A stretch of 54,150 bases of DNA from NCBI RefSeq assembly GCF_000372725.1, contig NW_005201154.1:16031-70180 (forward strand), written 5' to 3'. Both the position numbers and the translations under genes were made by a program. This DNA comes from Emiliania huxleyi CCMP1516 (lineage: Eukaryota; Haptophyta; Isochrysidales; Noelaerhabdaceae). Shown here piece by piece: positions 19,526 through 30,094 of this stretch (the stretch's first letter is position 1; every line of letters starts with the position of its first letter). Under the pieces are notes generated by a model that made no database searches, was not told the origin of the DNA, and was given only the letters and a program-made list of their open reading frames with translations.

Positions 19526-20110
19526 ATGCTCAACCTGGCCACCAGCCTCGCTTTTAGCATTTTGTCGACTCGTTTTAGCACGCTCGGTGTTGAGCACAGC
19601 TCTCTTCGCTGTTCCCGCATCACAGCGGAGTCGCCGCCCGTCGGCCGACTCAGCTCGCTGCTCACCGATCTCGGCTCCTCCGACTGGCAGCCCCTCCGCC
19701 CGCGCTCTTGTCTCGCAAACCCATGCTTCGCCTCGTCGCTGCTGACGAGCTTCAGCGTGAGCGAGGCGTGCCGGCGTGGCGTCTACGTGCCGTTCGGCAT
19801 TGGGCCGACGGCTGTCCTTGCGTCCTCCGTGATCTACTGGTCCAACCCTATCAAGGAGAGCCTGCGCCGCACAGTCGACCTCTTCGCGGTGCGAGTCGGC
19901 ATGGCGGTGCAGGTCCTCCTTGCGTGGCGATACTGCAGTGGGCGAGCTCTCCCGCTTATACTCGCCGGATACACTGCCGGCGGCGCCTGCTACGCGTGTG
20001 GTCGCATCCTGACCGTGCGAGGAGCGGTGCTCGCTGGTCACCGCGTGCACTGCGGGGTGCATGTCTTTGCAAACTTGGGCAACCTACTCATACTGCCATA
20101 CGTCGTCTAG
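19526..20110 (+). CDS. Small multi-pass membrane protein, unknown function
   Basis: A single-exon frame of 194 aa from ATG 19526. The last 120 residues look strongly coding: GVYVPFGIGPTAVLASSVIY, WSNPIKESLRRTVDLFAVRV, then hydrophobic segments and a His-containing end (GHRVHCGVHVFANLGNLLIL). Three to four membrane helices are likely. The pattern 'SNP-x(5)-RRT-x-D ... H-x-x-H ... N-x-G-N' reminds me of uncharacterised algal membrane proteins, but I cannot name a family. The first 60 residues are less certain and the start may lie downstream or in another exon. Confidence 0.6.
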   Translation: MLNLATSLAFSILSTRFSTLGVEHSSLRCSRITAESPPVGRLSSLLTDLGSSDWQPLRPRSCLANPCFASSLLTSFSVSEACRRGVYVPFGIGPTAVLASSVIYWSNPIKESLRRTVDLFAVRVGMAVQVLLAWRYCSGRALPLILAGYTAGGACYACGRILTVRGAVLAGHRVHCGVHVFANLGNLLILPYVV

Positions 20111-20430
20111 GCGCGGCTCACCCAGCTCCCAGGGTACGGTGAGGCTGAGGGGTGAGGCGAGCACCGAGCAGTGTGTGCAGCGTGGAGTTGGACCAGTGAC
20201 GCAGTCGTGTATCTCTCTCGTCCATGTCAGTGCGTGTGATCTGTGCGCGAGCACATGAGCCATGAGACTGTATTGCCCTCTATCCAATCACACAATTCGA
20301 AGTAACCCGTACGCTGACAACACCGCATCACATGCCAATGAATAAAACCACACAGAAACGAAAAGCGACATATAGTCACCGCCGCGCGCCGGCCCGCGGC
20401 CGCGCCGGTAAAAAACGCTCGCTCCACCGC

Positions 20431-23216
20431 TCAATCGTCCGCATCTCCGCCCGCCCCGCCGCGCGAGCGCTTCTTCTCCTCGAGGCCCTGCTTCACGTAC
20501 CGCTTCTTGCGCACCTGCTTGGTGGCCGCCGCCTTCTCGCCCTCCTCGCGCGCCGCCTTCTTGGCGTGCGCGGCGCGGCGCACCTACGGGACGCGTCCAC
20601 GGCATGTCGGAGGCTCGTCCGGGACACGCCGTCCTTCTCGACGCGCCGCGGCGCGCCTCCATGGAGCGCTTGCGCTTGCGCTCGCGCTCGTTGTACATGG
20701 TGTGCACCTGCTGCATCAGCTTGGCCGCCGCGCGCTCCTCCGGCTCCGCCACGACGGCGCGCAGCGCCTTGAGCGACCCCTTGCGCGGCTTCTTCGCGGC
20801 GGAGGGAGCGTCGAGCTTCGGCTTGGACTTGTACGGCAGCGCGGCCTGCAGCGCCTTTGGCACGGCCAGCTTGTTGAAGCGGCGCGGCGCGCGCTCGATG
20901 GGCTTGTACAGCGAGTCCGCGTTGACGCGCGGCGCGGCGCCCAGCTCGGCGCGCACCTGCTCGCGGCGGGAGGTGGGAGTGTGAGTGAGGAGGCGCCGCT
21001 CGCGGCTTGAACTCGTCTCTTGAACTCGTCTCTCAGCTCGGCGCTGCGCCTCGGCGCCCGTGCGCATGCGCAGCCAGCCGCGCCCGTGCGGCGCGAGCAG
21101 GTTGGAGACGGGGTTGTACAGCGTCGGCAGCGGGACGGGCACCCAAGCCTTGAGCAGCACGAGGTCGGAGCGGAGCAGCTTGTCCTCGAAGGTTGCGCGG
21201 AACGTGCCGTCGTCGGCCTGCAGCGCGCGCTTGACCTGGCCGCGCACGCCCGAGACGGTGCGGAGGGCGGCGCCCTCGAACTTTGCAACCTCGAGCGCGG
21301 AGGTGAACATGTCCTTGATGAAGGCGGTGTTCTTGAAGACCTTGAACGGCGAGCCGACCAGCTTCAGCTTCTTGACCACCTTGAGGTTCGCCGCGACCTC
21401 GAGCACGACGCCCGTGGCGGAGATGCGGAAGCTCTTGCGTGCGTCCGTCTGGAAGCAGAGCACGCCCGTGTTTGGCGGCACCTGCAGCCGAGCCGGCGGG
21501 GCCCCCGCTCAGAGGAGAGTGGGGCGGGGGCGGGTGCAGCGTGGCCGTCGCGCGTGGCCGTCGCCGCGGCGTCCGCGCCTGCGGCCCGTGGAAGGCTGCG
21601 AGGCAGTGCATGTGCTCGGGCGTGTACTTGATGTGCCGCAGCCGCAAGTTTGGGTCCTGGACGTAGTAGAGCGGCAGGCTCTGGAAGCGGCGCCAGCCGA
21701 CGGAGAAAGTGAGCGGGTCCTGCGACTTGAGCACCTTCTTGTGCCTACGCCGGGGCGGTTCGGAGGAGGCTCAGAGACAGCTCCTCTGCAGCACGACGTG
21801 GGAGCGACTCCTCGTTGCCAGCGGTGCTTCTTGACGCGCATCGAGACGAGGCCCAGCCGCTCCTCGCCCGATAGCAGCCCCCCGAGGACGAGCGGGAAGC
21901 GCGGCTCGAAATTGCGCGGCAACTCGCACGGCACCTGACGCACGCGCCGTGGACTAGTCAAGGACGGGTCGTGGACGTGTCCGTGGACGTGTCCACCCGG
22001 AGGAGGTGGCGAGGCGCCTGCGTGAGCACCACGCGCACGTACGAGCCCGGCGCGTAACCCTGCACCGCCGCGCGCTCGTCCGGAGGCAGCGAGGCGAGCG
22101 ACTCAGTCAGCTCTCGGTTCCTCCTCCGCTGCTCCGCCTGCTGCCTGCGCTGCTCGACGATCCACGGGTCCTCCTCGAAGAGCTCCTGTTCACAGCTGCA
22201 GGTGTGAAGAGAGTCTCTTCACACCACCATGCCCGCCTCCTCCTCGAAGAGCTCCTGCCCGGGCCGCAGCGCAGACGTGCCGCTGCGGCCACGGCCGCCG
22301 CCGCCGCCGCCGCCGCCCTCCTCCTCCTCCTCGCCCTCCTCGCCCTCCTCGCCCTCCTCGCCCTCCTCACCCCCGCCCTCTGCGTCGCCGTCGTCGTACC
22401 CCGAATCGAATCGAACCTTCTTCTGAAGCTTGCGCTGCCGGCGCGCCTCCGCCTCGGCCGCTTCCGCCGCCTCCGGGTCGTCGTCCTCGCCGTCGCCGCC
22501 CCCCTCGCCCGCCACCTCGCCAGTCTCGAGGTCCTCAAACCCGCCCTCGTCCGACCCGCACTCGCTGCCTCCCCCGTCGGCGTCGGCGCCACCGCCGGCT
22601 CTCGCGCCCCAGTCGCCCGTGACGAAACGGTCAATCACGCTCTCGCGCTGCTCCGGCCCGGTCCAGTCGCGGCGCGGCGCGCGGCGCTGCGGCGGCCGCG
22701 AGCAGTCGAGCGCGGCCGCGTCGTGCTCGAACCCTTCCCAGAGCGGGTTGAGCGGCCCGAGCGAGCCGAGCGAACCGACGCCTACGGGACGCGTCCGGGA
22801 CGGGTCAGGGGCGCGTGCCGCGGTGCGAGGGGCGCGTCGGGGACGTGTCGGCCGCGCGAGTCGAGGCCTCCGCCGGAGCCGCCGGAGCCCTGCCGGGCGG
22901 GACGGCGAGCGCGCTGCGCCTCCCGTGCCGCGAGAGTCCCCTTGGGGAGCAGGAGCTCCTCCTCCTCCTCCCCCTCCTCCTCGCCCTCGCCAGCTGCCGC
23001 AGCGGAGGCCTCGCCGCCTCGCACCGCCCCCGCACCGCCGCCTCCGTACACGAGCTTGCCCCAATCGGTCCTCCGCGCCGCGTGCGCCGCCGCCGCCCGC
23101 TCGGCGAGGCCAAGCTTCCACTCCGCCCCCTCCTCCTCCTCCTCCTCCTCGCCCTCCTCCTCGCCGCTGTCGCTGCCGCCCTCCTCGCCGCTGCCCTCCC
23201 CTCCCTCCTCCTCCTC

Positions 23217-23258
<42 letters not shown>

Positions 23259-25329
23259 TTCGCTGCCCTCCTCCGCCAGGCCCCCCTCGCCGTCGCCAGC
23301 GTCGCCACCCTCCCACATCGACCCCTCGGCGCCAGACTCGTACGCGAGCGCCCGTGCGCGGCCCAGCCCAGCCGGCAGCCCAGCCGGACCGGCCGCGTCA
23401 TCTCCGAACTGGACCGGCCTGCGCACGCGACCGCCGCCCTGGCCCTCGCCCCCGCCCCCGCCGCCCTCGATCGCCGCCCCTCCCGCGAAGAGCTGCAGGC
23501 TCGCCCCTCGCAGCTGCTCGTCGAGGCCGGCCGCCTCCCCAACCCGCTGCAGCCCTTTGACCATCGCCACGTCCTCGCCGCCAACCTCGCCGCCCTCCTC
23601 GCCGCCGCCGTCGCCGCCGCCCTCGCCCTCGCCGCCCTCGTCCTCGCCCTCGCCCGCCACCCCCTTGCCCTGCGAGAAGCGGATCGCGCTGTCCGGGATG
23701 TTGACGTACACCGCGTCGCGGTCGTACGTCAGATCGCCTAGGCCGCACCAGACACCGGCGAGTCGAGGGGGCGCCCGCCTCCAGCCTCGCGCCGCCGCAC
23801 TCCGAGGCTGCTGCCCAGGTTGGACATCGGCGCGTACAGCCGCTTGTCCTTGGAGTCGAGCCGGCGGCGGGTGGTGCGGTCGGGAGGAGCGCACGGGTCG
23901 TCGAGCGCACTCACCTCGGACATGGCGAAGTCTCCGACCCCGGGGAGGTGGACGCGCATGCCTGCTCACGGCCCGAGGGGGGTGTGGGGGCGTGGGGAGA
24001 CGCTGTGCACAGCTCGAGGGCGGGAGGTCGCGAGCCTGGGAGGAGGAAGGTGCCTCGCACCCAGCCGTACATGCTCACCGTCCGCTCGACGAGCTCGTCC
24101 TGTCGGCGGGGTGGATGGCGCGGGTTGGATGGCGCACCAGTCAGGAATCGCATCCGCTCGGTGGCGGCCCCCGCTCGGCGAACACTATCGGCGAACACGA
24201 TCGGCGGATCTGCCTCGCGAGAGCGGGAACCTACTCCTCTCGGTCCTCATCTCGTCCCATCTCGGCTACTCCGGACACCCTCGCAAGGGCGGCCGGCTCG
24301 GTGACGTCCTCGAACCGGTCGGCGAGGACGAAGGGGTGGGTGTTGCGCCTGCGTGGGGGTGGTGGGGTTGGGGTGTGGGGTCGGAGGCGCGGAGGCGGAG
24401 GGGCAGCGAGAGGGGCGTGAGGAGGGAGAGGAGGGAGAGGCGTGAGGAGGGTGAGGCGTGAGACGAGGGAGAGGAGGAGAGGCGCGTGGCGCGTGGCGTG
24501 TGGCGGCTAGCGGGTGGCGTGTGGAGCGCGCCAGATGAGCGGGCGGAACTTGATCACCGCGAGGAAGCGGGCGAGGTTGGTGATCTCGGCCTTTGGGTAG
24601 CGGCCGTGCTTGAGCCCCGACAGGTAGAAGAGCTTCGCGCCGTCGTAGATGTCCGTCCAGAACCGGTGCTTGAGCGTCTTTTTGGCGCGGCGCAGCGCCG
24701 CGGCGTTGGTGAAGGAGTCGAGGTGCGTGAGCACGCCCATCACGCGCGGGAAGCCGTGGACCTGGCACATGTTGAGGAACTCGAAGGTCTCCATCTCGAA
24801 CCCGTACGCGCCGTCCACCACCAGCAGGACAAGGTCCGCCACCTGACACACGGAGGCGACAGCTCAGCGGCCGGCGGCCGGCGGCTATGGCGGCGGCGGC
24901 GGCGGCGGCCGTCGCCTTGGCGAGATCGCACATCGCGTTGAGGTCGTTTGGGCACTCTATGAGCGTGACGCGGCGGGACTTGCCTGTCACCACCGTCACC
25001 GGCCCGTGCGTCTCCTTGAGGTTTTGCTTGGTCCAGTGCTTGACGAGCGAGCGGATCACGGTCGACTTTCCGACGCCGGCGGGACCGACGACGGCGACGA
25101 CGATGGGAGGCTGCACCGCCACCTCGACCGCTCGGTCAGTGAGCGCCACGTGGTACTGCCGCTCCTGCTTCTCGAGCGCGCGGTGCGCCGAGCGCTGCAT
25201 GGCCTTTGGGCCCGACGCCGCCTTGAAGGCTCGCGGGTTGTTGCGAGCGTTGCCCTTGCCGCGCGAGGCCGTGCGAGCGGCGGCGCCCTTTTTGGCTTTG
25301 GCGCCCTTGGTGGGCATCTTCTTGGCCAT
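20431..25329 (-). CDS. BMS1: Ribosome biogenesis GTPase BMS1
   Basis: Thirteen exons, 1249 aa (family about 1150-1280). Minus-strand exons: 24916-25329, 24532-24842, 24279-24348, 24036-24099, 23815-23961, 22856-23737, 22255-22781, 22018-22185, 21819-21934, 21579-21744, 21050-21481, 20657-20956, 20431-20583. BMS1 acts in the nucleolar SSU processome with RCL1 to make the 40S subunit. The N-terminus has the G1 motif GPAGVGKST (82-90), IECPNDL and THLD. Next come MYGWVRG...LPGVGDF, a very acidic middle with 13 consecutive Asp, then the conserved end [68 protein letters not shown] and [11 protein letters not shown]. Ten of twelve introns begin with GC; intron 3 is GT, and intron 7 is GA-AG or a 42-bp GT-AG. 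Several carry CACGTCC/GGACGTG motifs. Confidence 0.95.
22169..22257 (-). repeat. 20-bp direct repeats bounding BMS1 intron 7, with internal hairpin
   Basis: The coding sequence CAGGAGCTCTTCGAGGAGGA occurs perfectly at 22238-22257 and 22169-22188. The segment between holds an 11-bp inverted repeat, GGTGTGAAGAG-ACT-CTCTTCACACC. Removing one repeat plus the insert (22186-22254, CAG|GAG...ACAG|GAG) restores the BMS1 frame. A 42-bp GT-AG intron starting at GTGGTG also keeps the frame but leaves ten extra residues. Confidence 0.85.
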
Positions 25330-25467
25330 GGCGAGGCGGCCACGCAGAGGCAGCGAGGCAGCGACCCCGCAGCGAAAGCAAGGCTGCCCTCGTGCCGCGA
25401 CCACCAGTCTCCCTCGGGAGTTGTTTTCTTTCTATTACGGTACAGTAGAGCCTGGCTTTTCCTCACC

Positions 25468-25556
25468 TTGCCGTCCTCCCATCCCTCCCTTGCTTGTCTG
25501 TTTTCTTTCTTTCTTTTACTGGGCACGGGACTGGCGCGCACTGGCACTAACACAGG
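25468..25556 (+). mobile_element. LINE family A tail followed by the 39-bp dispersed repeat
   Basis: Only about 50 bp of family A 3' UTR plus a (TTTC)n tail remains. It is followed by ACTGGGCACGGGACTGGCG and 20 more bases identical, but for one position, to 962-1000. It lies about 140 bp upstream of the BMS1 start. Confidence 0.65.
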
Positions 25557-25924
25557 TGCTACACCACCAAAAGACAAGACAAGTCTCTCTCTCTCCCAAA
25601 AAGAGAATTCCCAGTGCCGTGCAAAAAGAGAATCTCACATGGGAAGCGATCCCACGACAGCGACTGTGGGGATTATATGATCCGTACATGAAGGGTGGAG
25701 GGGCCGTCCGCGGAGCTAGGCGCGCGTAAGCCGTTTGTGGCTTGTTCTTGACCCAATTGGCACGCTCGGTCAGGGGAGTTGACCCAGCCAGTTGGTACGC
25801 ATCTTGCGCGCCTCACATATGTGGATGAGGACGCATTCCGGACGGCTTGCGCCCAGGCACTTCTCTCCCGTCAAATCCCCGTGCCCGAGCTCTTCGGTCT
25901 CAGACCTAGATTCTAGTTTCAAGA

Positions 25925-26404
25925 ATGGCATTCTTCGAAGTAGAATGGGCGCCGCAGCGGCCCGTAGCGGCGCCCCCTGCGTGCCCACGGCCACCCCGGG
26001 GCCATGGGACATCCCCCCGGCCATCGGGGATGCTTGGTTTATCCATTACCCCATTTACACGGGCTGTGTTGCGGCGCGCCTCGAGCGCAGCCCGCAGCGC
26101 GCAGTCCGCAGACCACAAAACAGATCAGAAGACGGCCGTGGCGACACCCGCTCTGGCGACAGCCCCGCAAAAGGCACTCGCTCGCCGGCAAGGACTACGG
26201 GTAGCACAGGCGGCAGCAGAGGTGGCGGTCCGGGTCGCAGCGCGCGTAGCAAGTCGGCCCCAGCGTCACGGGCGTCGGGCCAGGAGCCGGCTCGACGAGA
26301 TCGACGAAGAGGACGAAGAGGAGGAAGACTACTCGAACTTGGACGAGGACTCGGGCGAGGAGCAGGACTCGGAGACCGGCCAGGGAAGCGACGACCATGA
26401 CTAG
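25925..26404 (+). CDS. Possible small acidic-tailed protein, unknown
   Basis: An open frame of 159 aa. The last 35 residues (LDEIDEEDEEEEDYSNLDED, then SGEEQDSETGQGSDDHD) look like a genuine acidic tail, and the preceding Arg/Ala-rich part could be a basic linker. The first 40 residues overlap an imperfect palindrome and are unlikely to be coding, so the real start or a splice acceptor probably lies near 26090. No family is recognised. It could be a nuclear or nucleolar protein judging by charge only. Confidence 0.35.
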   Translation: MAFFEVEWAPQRPVAAPPACPRPPRGHGTSPRPSGMLGLSITPFTRAVLRRASSAARSAQSADHKTDQKTAVATPALATAPQKALARRQGLRVAQAAAEVAVRVAARVASRPQRHGRRARSRLDEIDEEDEEEEDYSNLDEDSGEEQDSETGQGSDDHD

Positions 26405-27701
26405 GTGACACGAGGAGTAGATGTGATACGAGTAGTCCGCATTTCGCGCTGTCTGCCGTGTCTGCTCTCTTTCGCCGCCCCCGACCCTTTCGCCCGCCCA
26501 CCACTTGCGAGCACAAATCTCACACCTCCACTGCCCTCGCCACAGGCGGCGACGGACTGACATCCAAGGCTCGAACGGCGGCAGCGCTCAACGGCCGCCG
26601 GCGGCCATCGTGCGTTTGCTTTTGCCATACGTGGCGCACCCCCCGGCGTCTGCTCTGGTTTGGGGGCGGGGGGAGGACTCTCATTTGCGGACTGTTGGGC
26701 TCTCTGTGTTGAACTGGGGCTTGTGCGCGAACCCCACCAGTCTGGCCGAGCGGCACGCCGCCGCTGGGGGCGTGAGAAGGCCGTGGGGGACGGCGGCGGA
26801 CCCCATTCTTCGATACAGAATGGGCCCTCACCGCGGCCCGTCTGCTGCTGAAAATGTGGCATGTTGGGGGCTCTCCTGTGTGACTCCTCTGGCTCGCCGC
26901 GTTAAAGTGGCGCCTGTGTGTGACCAGCCCCAACCCCGGCAAGCGCCCCCCGGCCGCTGGGGCTGCGAGGCGGCCGGGTGAGCGCGCGCGAGACGCCATT
27001 CTAGATGTAAGGATGCCATTCTATAATCTAGAATGGCCAGGTAGGGCTGAGACCGTCTTCTTGCAGTGGGGCGATTTGGGACCATCCGAGGCGGTCGCAC
27101 CCTTGGGGCCAGCTCCGTATGACCGTATCTGCGGAGGCAAAGACCGTCGACTTCCTGCAGTACGTGTCGGTCGCGTCTCTTTGTGACCCTAGCTACGGCC
27201 GACGTCCCGTTCGCGCCCCTGTCTGACCTGACCCGCTGCCTGGGACCCGTCTTCACTGCGGTGGTCCGCGCGGGCACCGATCCCCATGGCGCATGGGGAG
27301 CGTCGTCGTGGGCCGGGGCAGTGATGAGAGGGCGAAAGGGTGCAATTCTCTGTGTTTCTCGTGTTTCGAGCGCATGCTCGAAAGAAAAAACGGCGCGGAG
27401 AAGTGAATCGACCAACACAGCCGGCCCGCCAGGGGCTGCCGTATTTCTGATTTTTTGTGTTATTTGTTTGTTTGCGGAGCGAGGCAGATATGTGCAATAC
27501 GAAAAAAATAACTTAAAAGTGTGCGTCCCGCAAGGAGAGCTCTATGACCTCCCCCGCGGCTCCCCACTGACAGCTCCATGCACCCAGCCCCATGCAATTC
27601 ACTCCCCCTCACATGATGATTAATGCGCACATGGCGGAGACGTGTGGTTGCGACCAGACCGCGCTCCCAGGCGCGGCGCCGCCGGCGACGCCAACAAGCG
27701 A
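26405..27701. other. No supported gene; ATTCT...AGAAT hairpins
   Basis: The open frames do not look coding. At 26796-26822 and about 26995-27037 lie small hairpins of the form CCATTCT...AGAATGG, related to the imperfect palindrome at 25907-25948. The first two are followed by similar GGGC...CGCGGCCCGT sequence. AT-richer flank at 27360-27500 may be the 3' region of a neighbouring transcript. Confidence 0.5.
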
Positions 27702-28319
27702 TTACCAAGTGCCAGGTCCCTGGTAGCAGACGTCAAACTTGATGTCGTCGATCGACGGATGCGTGAGGGTCTTGCATTCGCCGGGGGCCAACGAGATGTC
27801 TGTGCCAATCTCGCACTGCGTCTCGCCCTGGTCGCAGGCGCCGTAGCCGATGTGCAGGACGTCAAAGGAAGCCAGCAGCGACTTCATGATCCGCAGGTAG
27901 GGCACGGTGTAGCCCTGGTGCAGCGGGCAGCCGCGCAGCCGCAGGAAACCCACATCGTTGTGGGCGGTCTCTCCATCCAGCTCAAGGGTCAGGTGGCAGG
28001 TGCCGTCCTCACAAAAGTGGAACGTCTCCGAGTCGCCCGCCGCAGAGTTGACGTAGAATGGGCGGATGTGCTCCTTGCCGGTGGAGCCACAGCCAGTATT
28101 GGACGGGGTCACGGTCAGCTTGATGTGGTCGCGGAGGTGAGGGTCAAAGTACAGCGGGTTCGACTCGTAGGCCCCGACGGCGTCGTTCGAGAGGCCCGCT
28201 GGGATCGAAGCCAGCGCCTCGCCGGTCGTGATGGGCTGGGTGACGCCGGCGTGCGACGTGTCTGCGCTTGTCTTGGCGACGGGCGCGGCGGTAGCAGCGT
28301 AGATGAGGCAGAGGACCAT
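27702..28319 (-). CDS. Small secreted Cys-containing protein, unknown family
   Basis: A single exon of 205 aa from ATG 28319. The N-terminus MVLCLIYAATAAPVAKT is a plausible signal peptide. The mature part has regularly placed cysteines (TGCGSTG, FHFCEDGTCHLTLELDG, RLRGCPLHQG, YGACDQGETQCEIG, FDVCYQG), mostly pairable, and a beta-rich look. The alternating pattern suggests an extracellular beta-sandwich or copper/carbohydrate-binding type fold, but I recognise no family. It is intronless. A LINE A copy begins about 110 bp upstream of the start on the opposite strand. Confidence 0.72.
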   Translation of the reverse strand: MVLCLIYAATAAPVAKTSADTSHAGVTQPITTGEALASIPAGLSNDAVGAYESNPLYFDPHLRDHIKLTVTPSNTGCGSTGKEHIRPFYVNSAAGDSETFHFCEDGTCHLTLELDGETAHNDVGFLRLRGCPLHQGYTVPYLRIMKSLLASFDVLHIGYGACDQGETQCEIGTDISLAPGECKTLTHPSIDDIKFDVCYQGPGTW

Positions 28320-28421
28320 GGAGGCAGAGGTAGAAAAGGATCGAGAGAGTTCGACCTCAAGGTGGTCGGCCAACCCAGCTTCTCCTTGACAAAAAAAGAT
28401 ACGCTGTCCGCTCCTCGGCCC

Positions 28422-29618
28422 TGGGTGTGGGAATGCAGAGCGTGCAAAGCGGCTAGGGATGAGGCCACAAAAGAGGCGCGCGAGGCAAGGAGGAGACGCG
28501 GGGAACTGAAAGACTGGGACGACTGGAAACAAGAAGACAGTGAGCCACCACAGGCGTCGTTGGCGCACATACTGAGCGGCAGCTGCGCTGGAAATAAGGA
28601 AGAGGCGCGTCACTTCATGCGGAAGCTCGACAAACACACAGCGAGGGCGACAGCAAGAGTTGAACGGGAGGCGCCGGACTCAAAAGACACCGCCACATTC
28701 CTGAGACGAGCGAGGGCAGCCTCCTTAAAGGCGAAAGGGTCTAGATTTGGAGCGCTCGCCGAAGAGGAGTACGACAAAATAGCGCCCGTGATTGCCTGCA
28801 CGCTACCCGCACTCACGGACTCCATACCCGAAAGAAAGAGAAGGGAGCTCGCGGGAGAGGTGACGAGTGAACTACAGGTAGTGGGGAAGGCAGCCTCGAT
28901 TGCCATACAGACATGGGTGCGAAACAACGACAAGACCAGGGCACGGGCAGAGGAACGAGAGAAGAATATAGGGTGGATAAAGCGCCTGTTCACGGCATGG
29001 AGGGTGAGCCACGCCGAACGTACCGAGCGGAGAGCCGAGCGGAAGGAGGACGGGGAAGATGACTCCGAGGAGGACGAACCAGTGGAAATCCAGTTGTCAG
29101 ATGTCACGATGCATCCGAAGGGGACCCCAGCGCCGGCATCATCCGTAGAGGCACGAGTGTTCGAAGAGAGAGTGGACCTGAGCAACAACATGACTTGGAG
29201 GCAAATGATCGGAGTGGGAGTCAGAAATGTGGTCCTTGCGCGAGGGGAGCTCGATAGACTCGAGGGGCCAGGATACGCCGCGAGGAGGACGGAGTTGCGC
29301 CGAAAGGCGAAAGAAGCCGCGAGAACAAGGGACCGGCAGGCGGCGGCGTCACAGGACGAGGCAGAAGAGAACGACGCGACAGAGGAGGAAATGACAAGGG
29401 AGAGAACGACGAGAGTGGGACGACCGCGAGGTGGCATGAAGATTGCAGCGAGAATCGGCGAGAGACTGCGAAGAGAGATAGGAAGAGGCAGACTCCCTAG
29501 GGTGGGCGACGGCTAGCGCACCACACACCTCTCCTTAAAATCCCTGTGTGGTGGCGGCGCGCCGTCCTCCCATCCCTCCCTTGGGTTGTCTGTTTTCTTT
29601 CTTTCTTTTTTGGGTGTG
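28422..29618 (+). mobile_element. LINE family A, longest copy A4
   Basis: A candidate 8-bp target duplication TGGGTGTG (28422-28429 and 29611-29618) bounds about 1.18 kb. The open frame to 29516 encodes the C-terminal part of a retroelement protein. It has a C-x2-C ... H-x(n)-C-like knuckle (CRACKAARDEA ... SLAHILSGSCAGNKEEARH) of the sort found after the reverse transcriptase in many LINEs, then a long charged helical region (REKNIGWIKRLFTAWRVSHA; ELDRLEGPGYAARRTELRRK) ending RVGDG. The 3' UTR and (TTTC)n tail match the other copies. The reverse transcriptase itself is absent. Confidence 0.8.
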
Positions 29619-30094
29619 AGGTTGCCGACTGCACTCCAAGTTTTAAAAACCGAACAGGCAAGGCCAAGGGAGAGAAAGAAATCGTAAAGAAATCGTAAAT
29701 CGCAGAACTCTCTCTCGCAACAACACTTGCACGTACGTACAACCCCCTCTCCCTTCTCTCTCGCTTGCTTGTAACATACTTGTGGGTTGTTAGGCATTGT
29801 GGGGTTGGCACTCCCATCGACCCTGCCTCATGAGGGTCATGACCTCCTGCGGTCTCTGAGATGGACAGCAGGTGGGTGTGGGACCACAAGCCAGGATACA
29901 CTCGAAGGCTGGGTAAGCAGTAGAGGTCGACGCGTCCCACATCGTCTGTGTCGCTGTCGGCACGCTGTCGACAGGACGTCGAGCGACACCGGTGGCAGTG
30001 CCACCCAGGCCAGTGGTCGGGCGGTCTCCCGTCCATGTAGGCATGAGAGAGCCACCATGATCCATGTGGATCCGTATGATGATTCCTCTTTCCT
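29619..30094. other. Intergenic, nothing recognised
   Basis: Between LINE A4 and the TIR element. Frames are open on both strands without family resemblance; no array was seen. Confidence 0.5.

Noticed and set aside
23398..23910. Arg/Gly-rich frames opposite or within BMS1 exon 6
   Set aside because: Shadows of the acidic repeat region in other frames; the BMS1 frame has conserved flanks.
27642..28400. Plus-strand extension of the LINE A4 frame across 27.6-28.4 kb
   Set aside because: It is antisense to the secreted Cys-rich gene and not shared with other LINE copies; the element proper begins near 28430.
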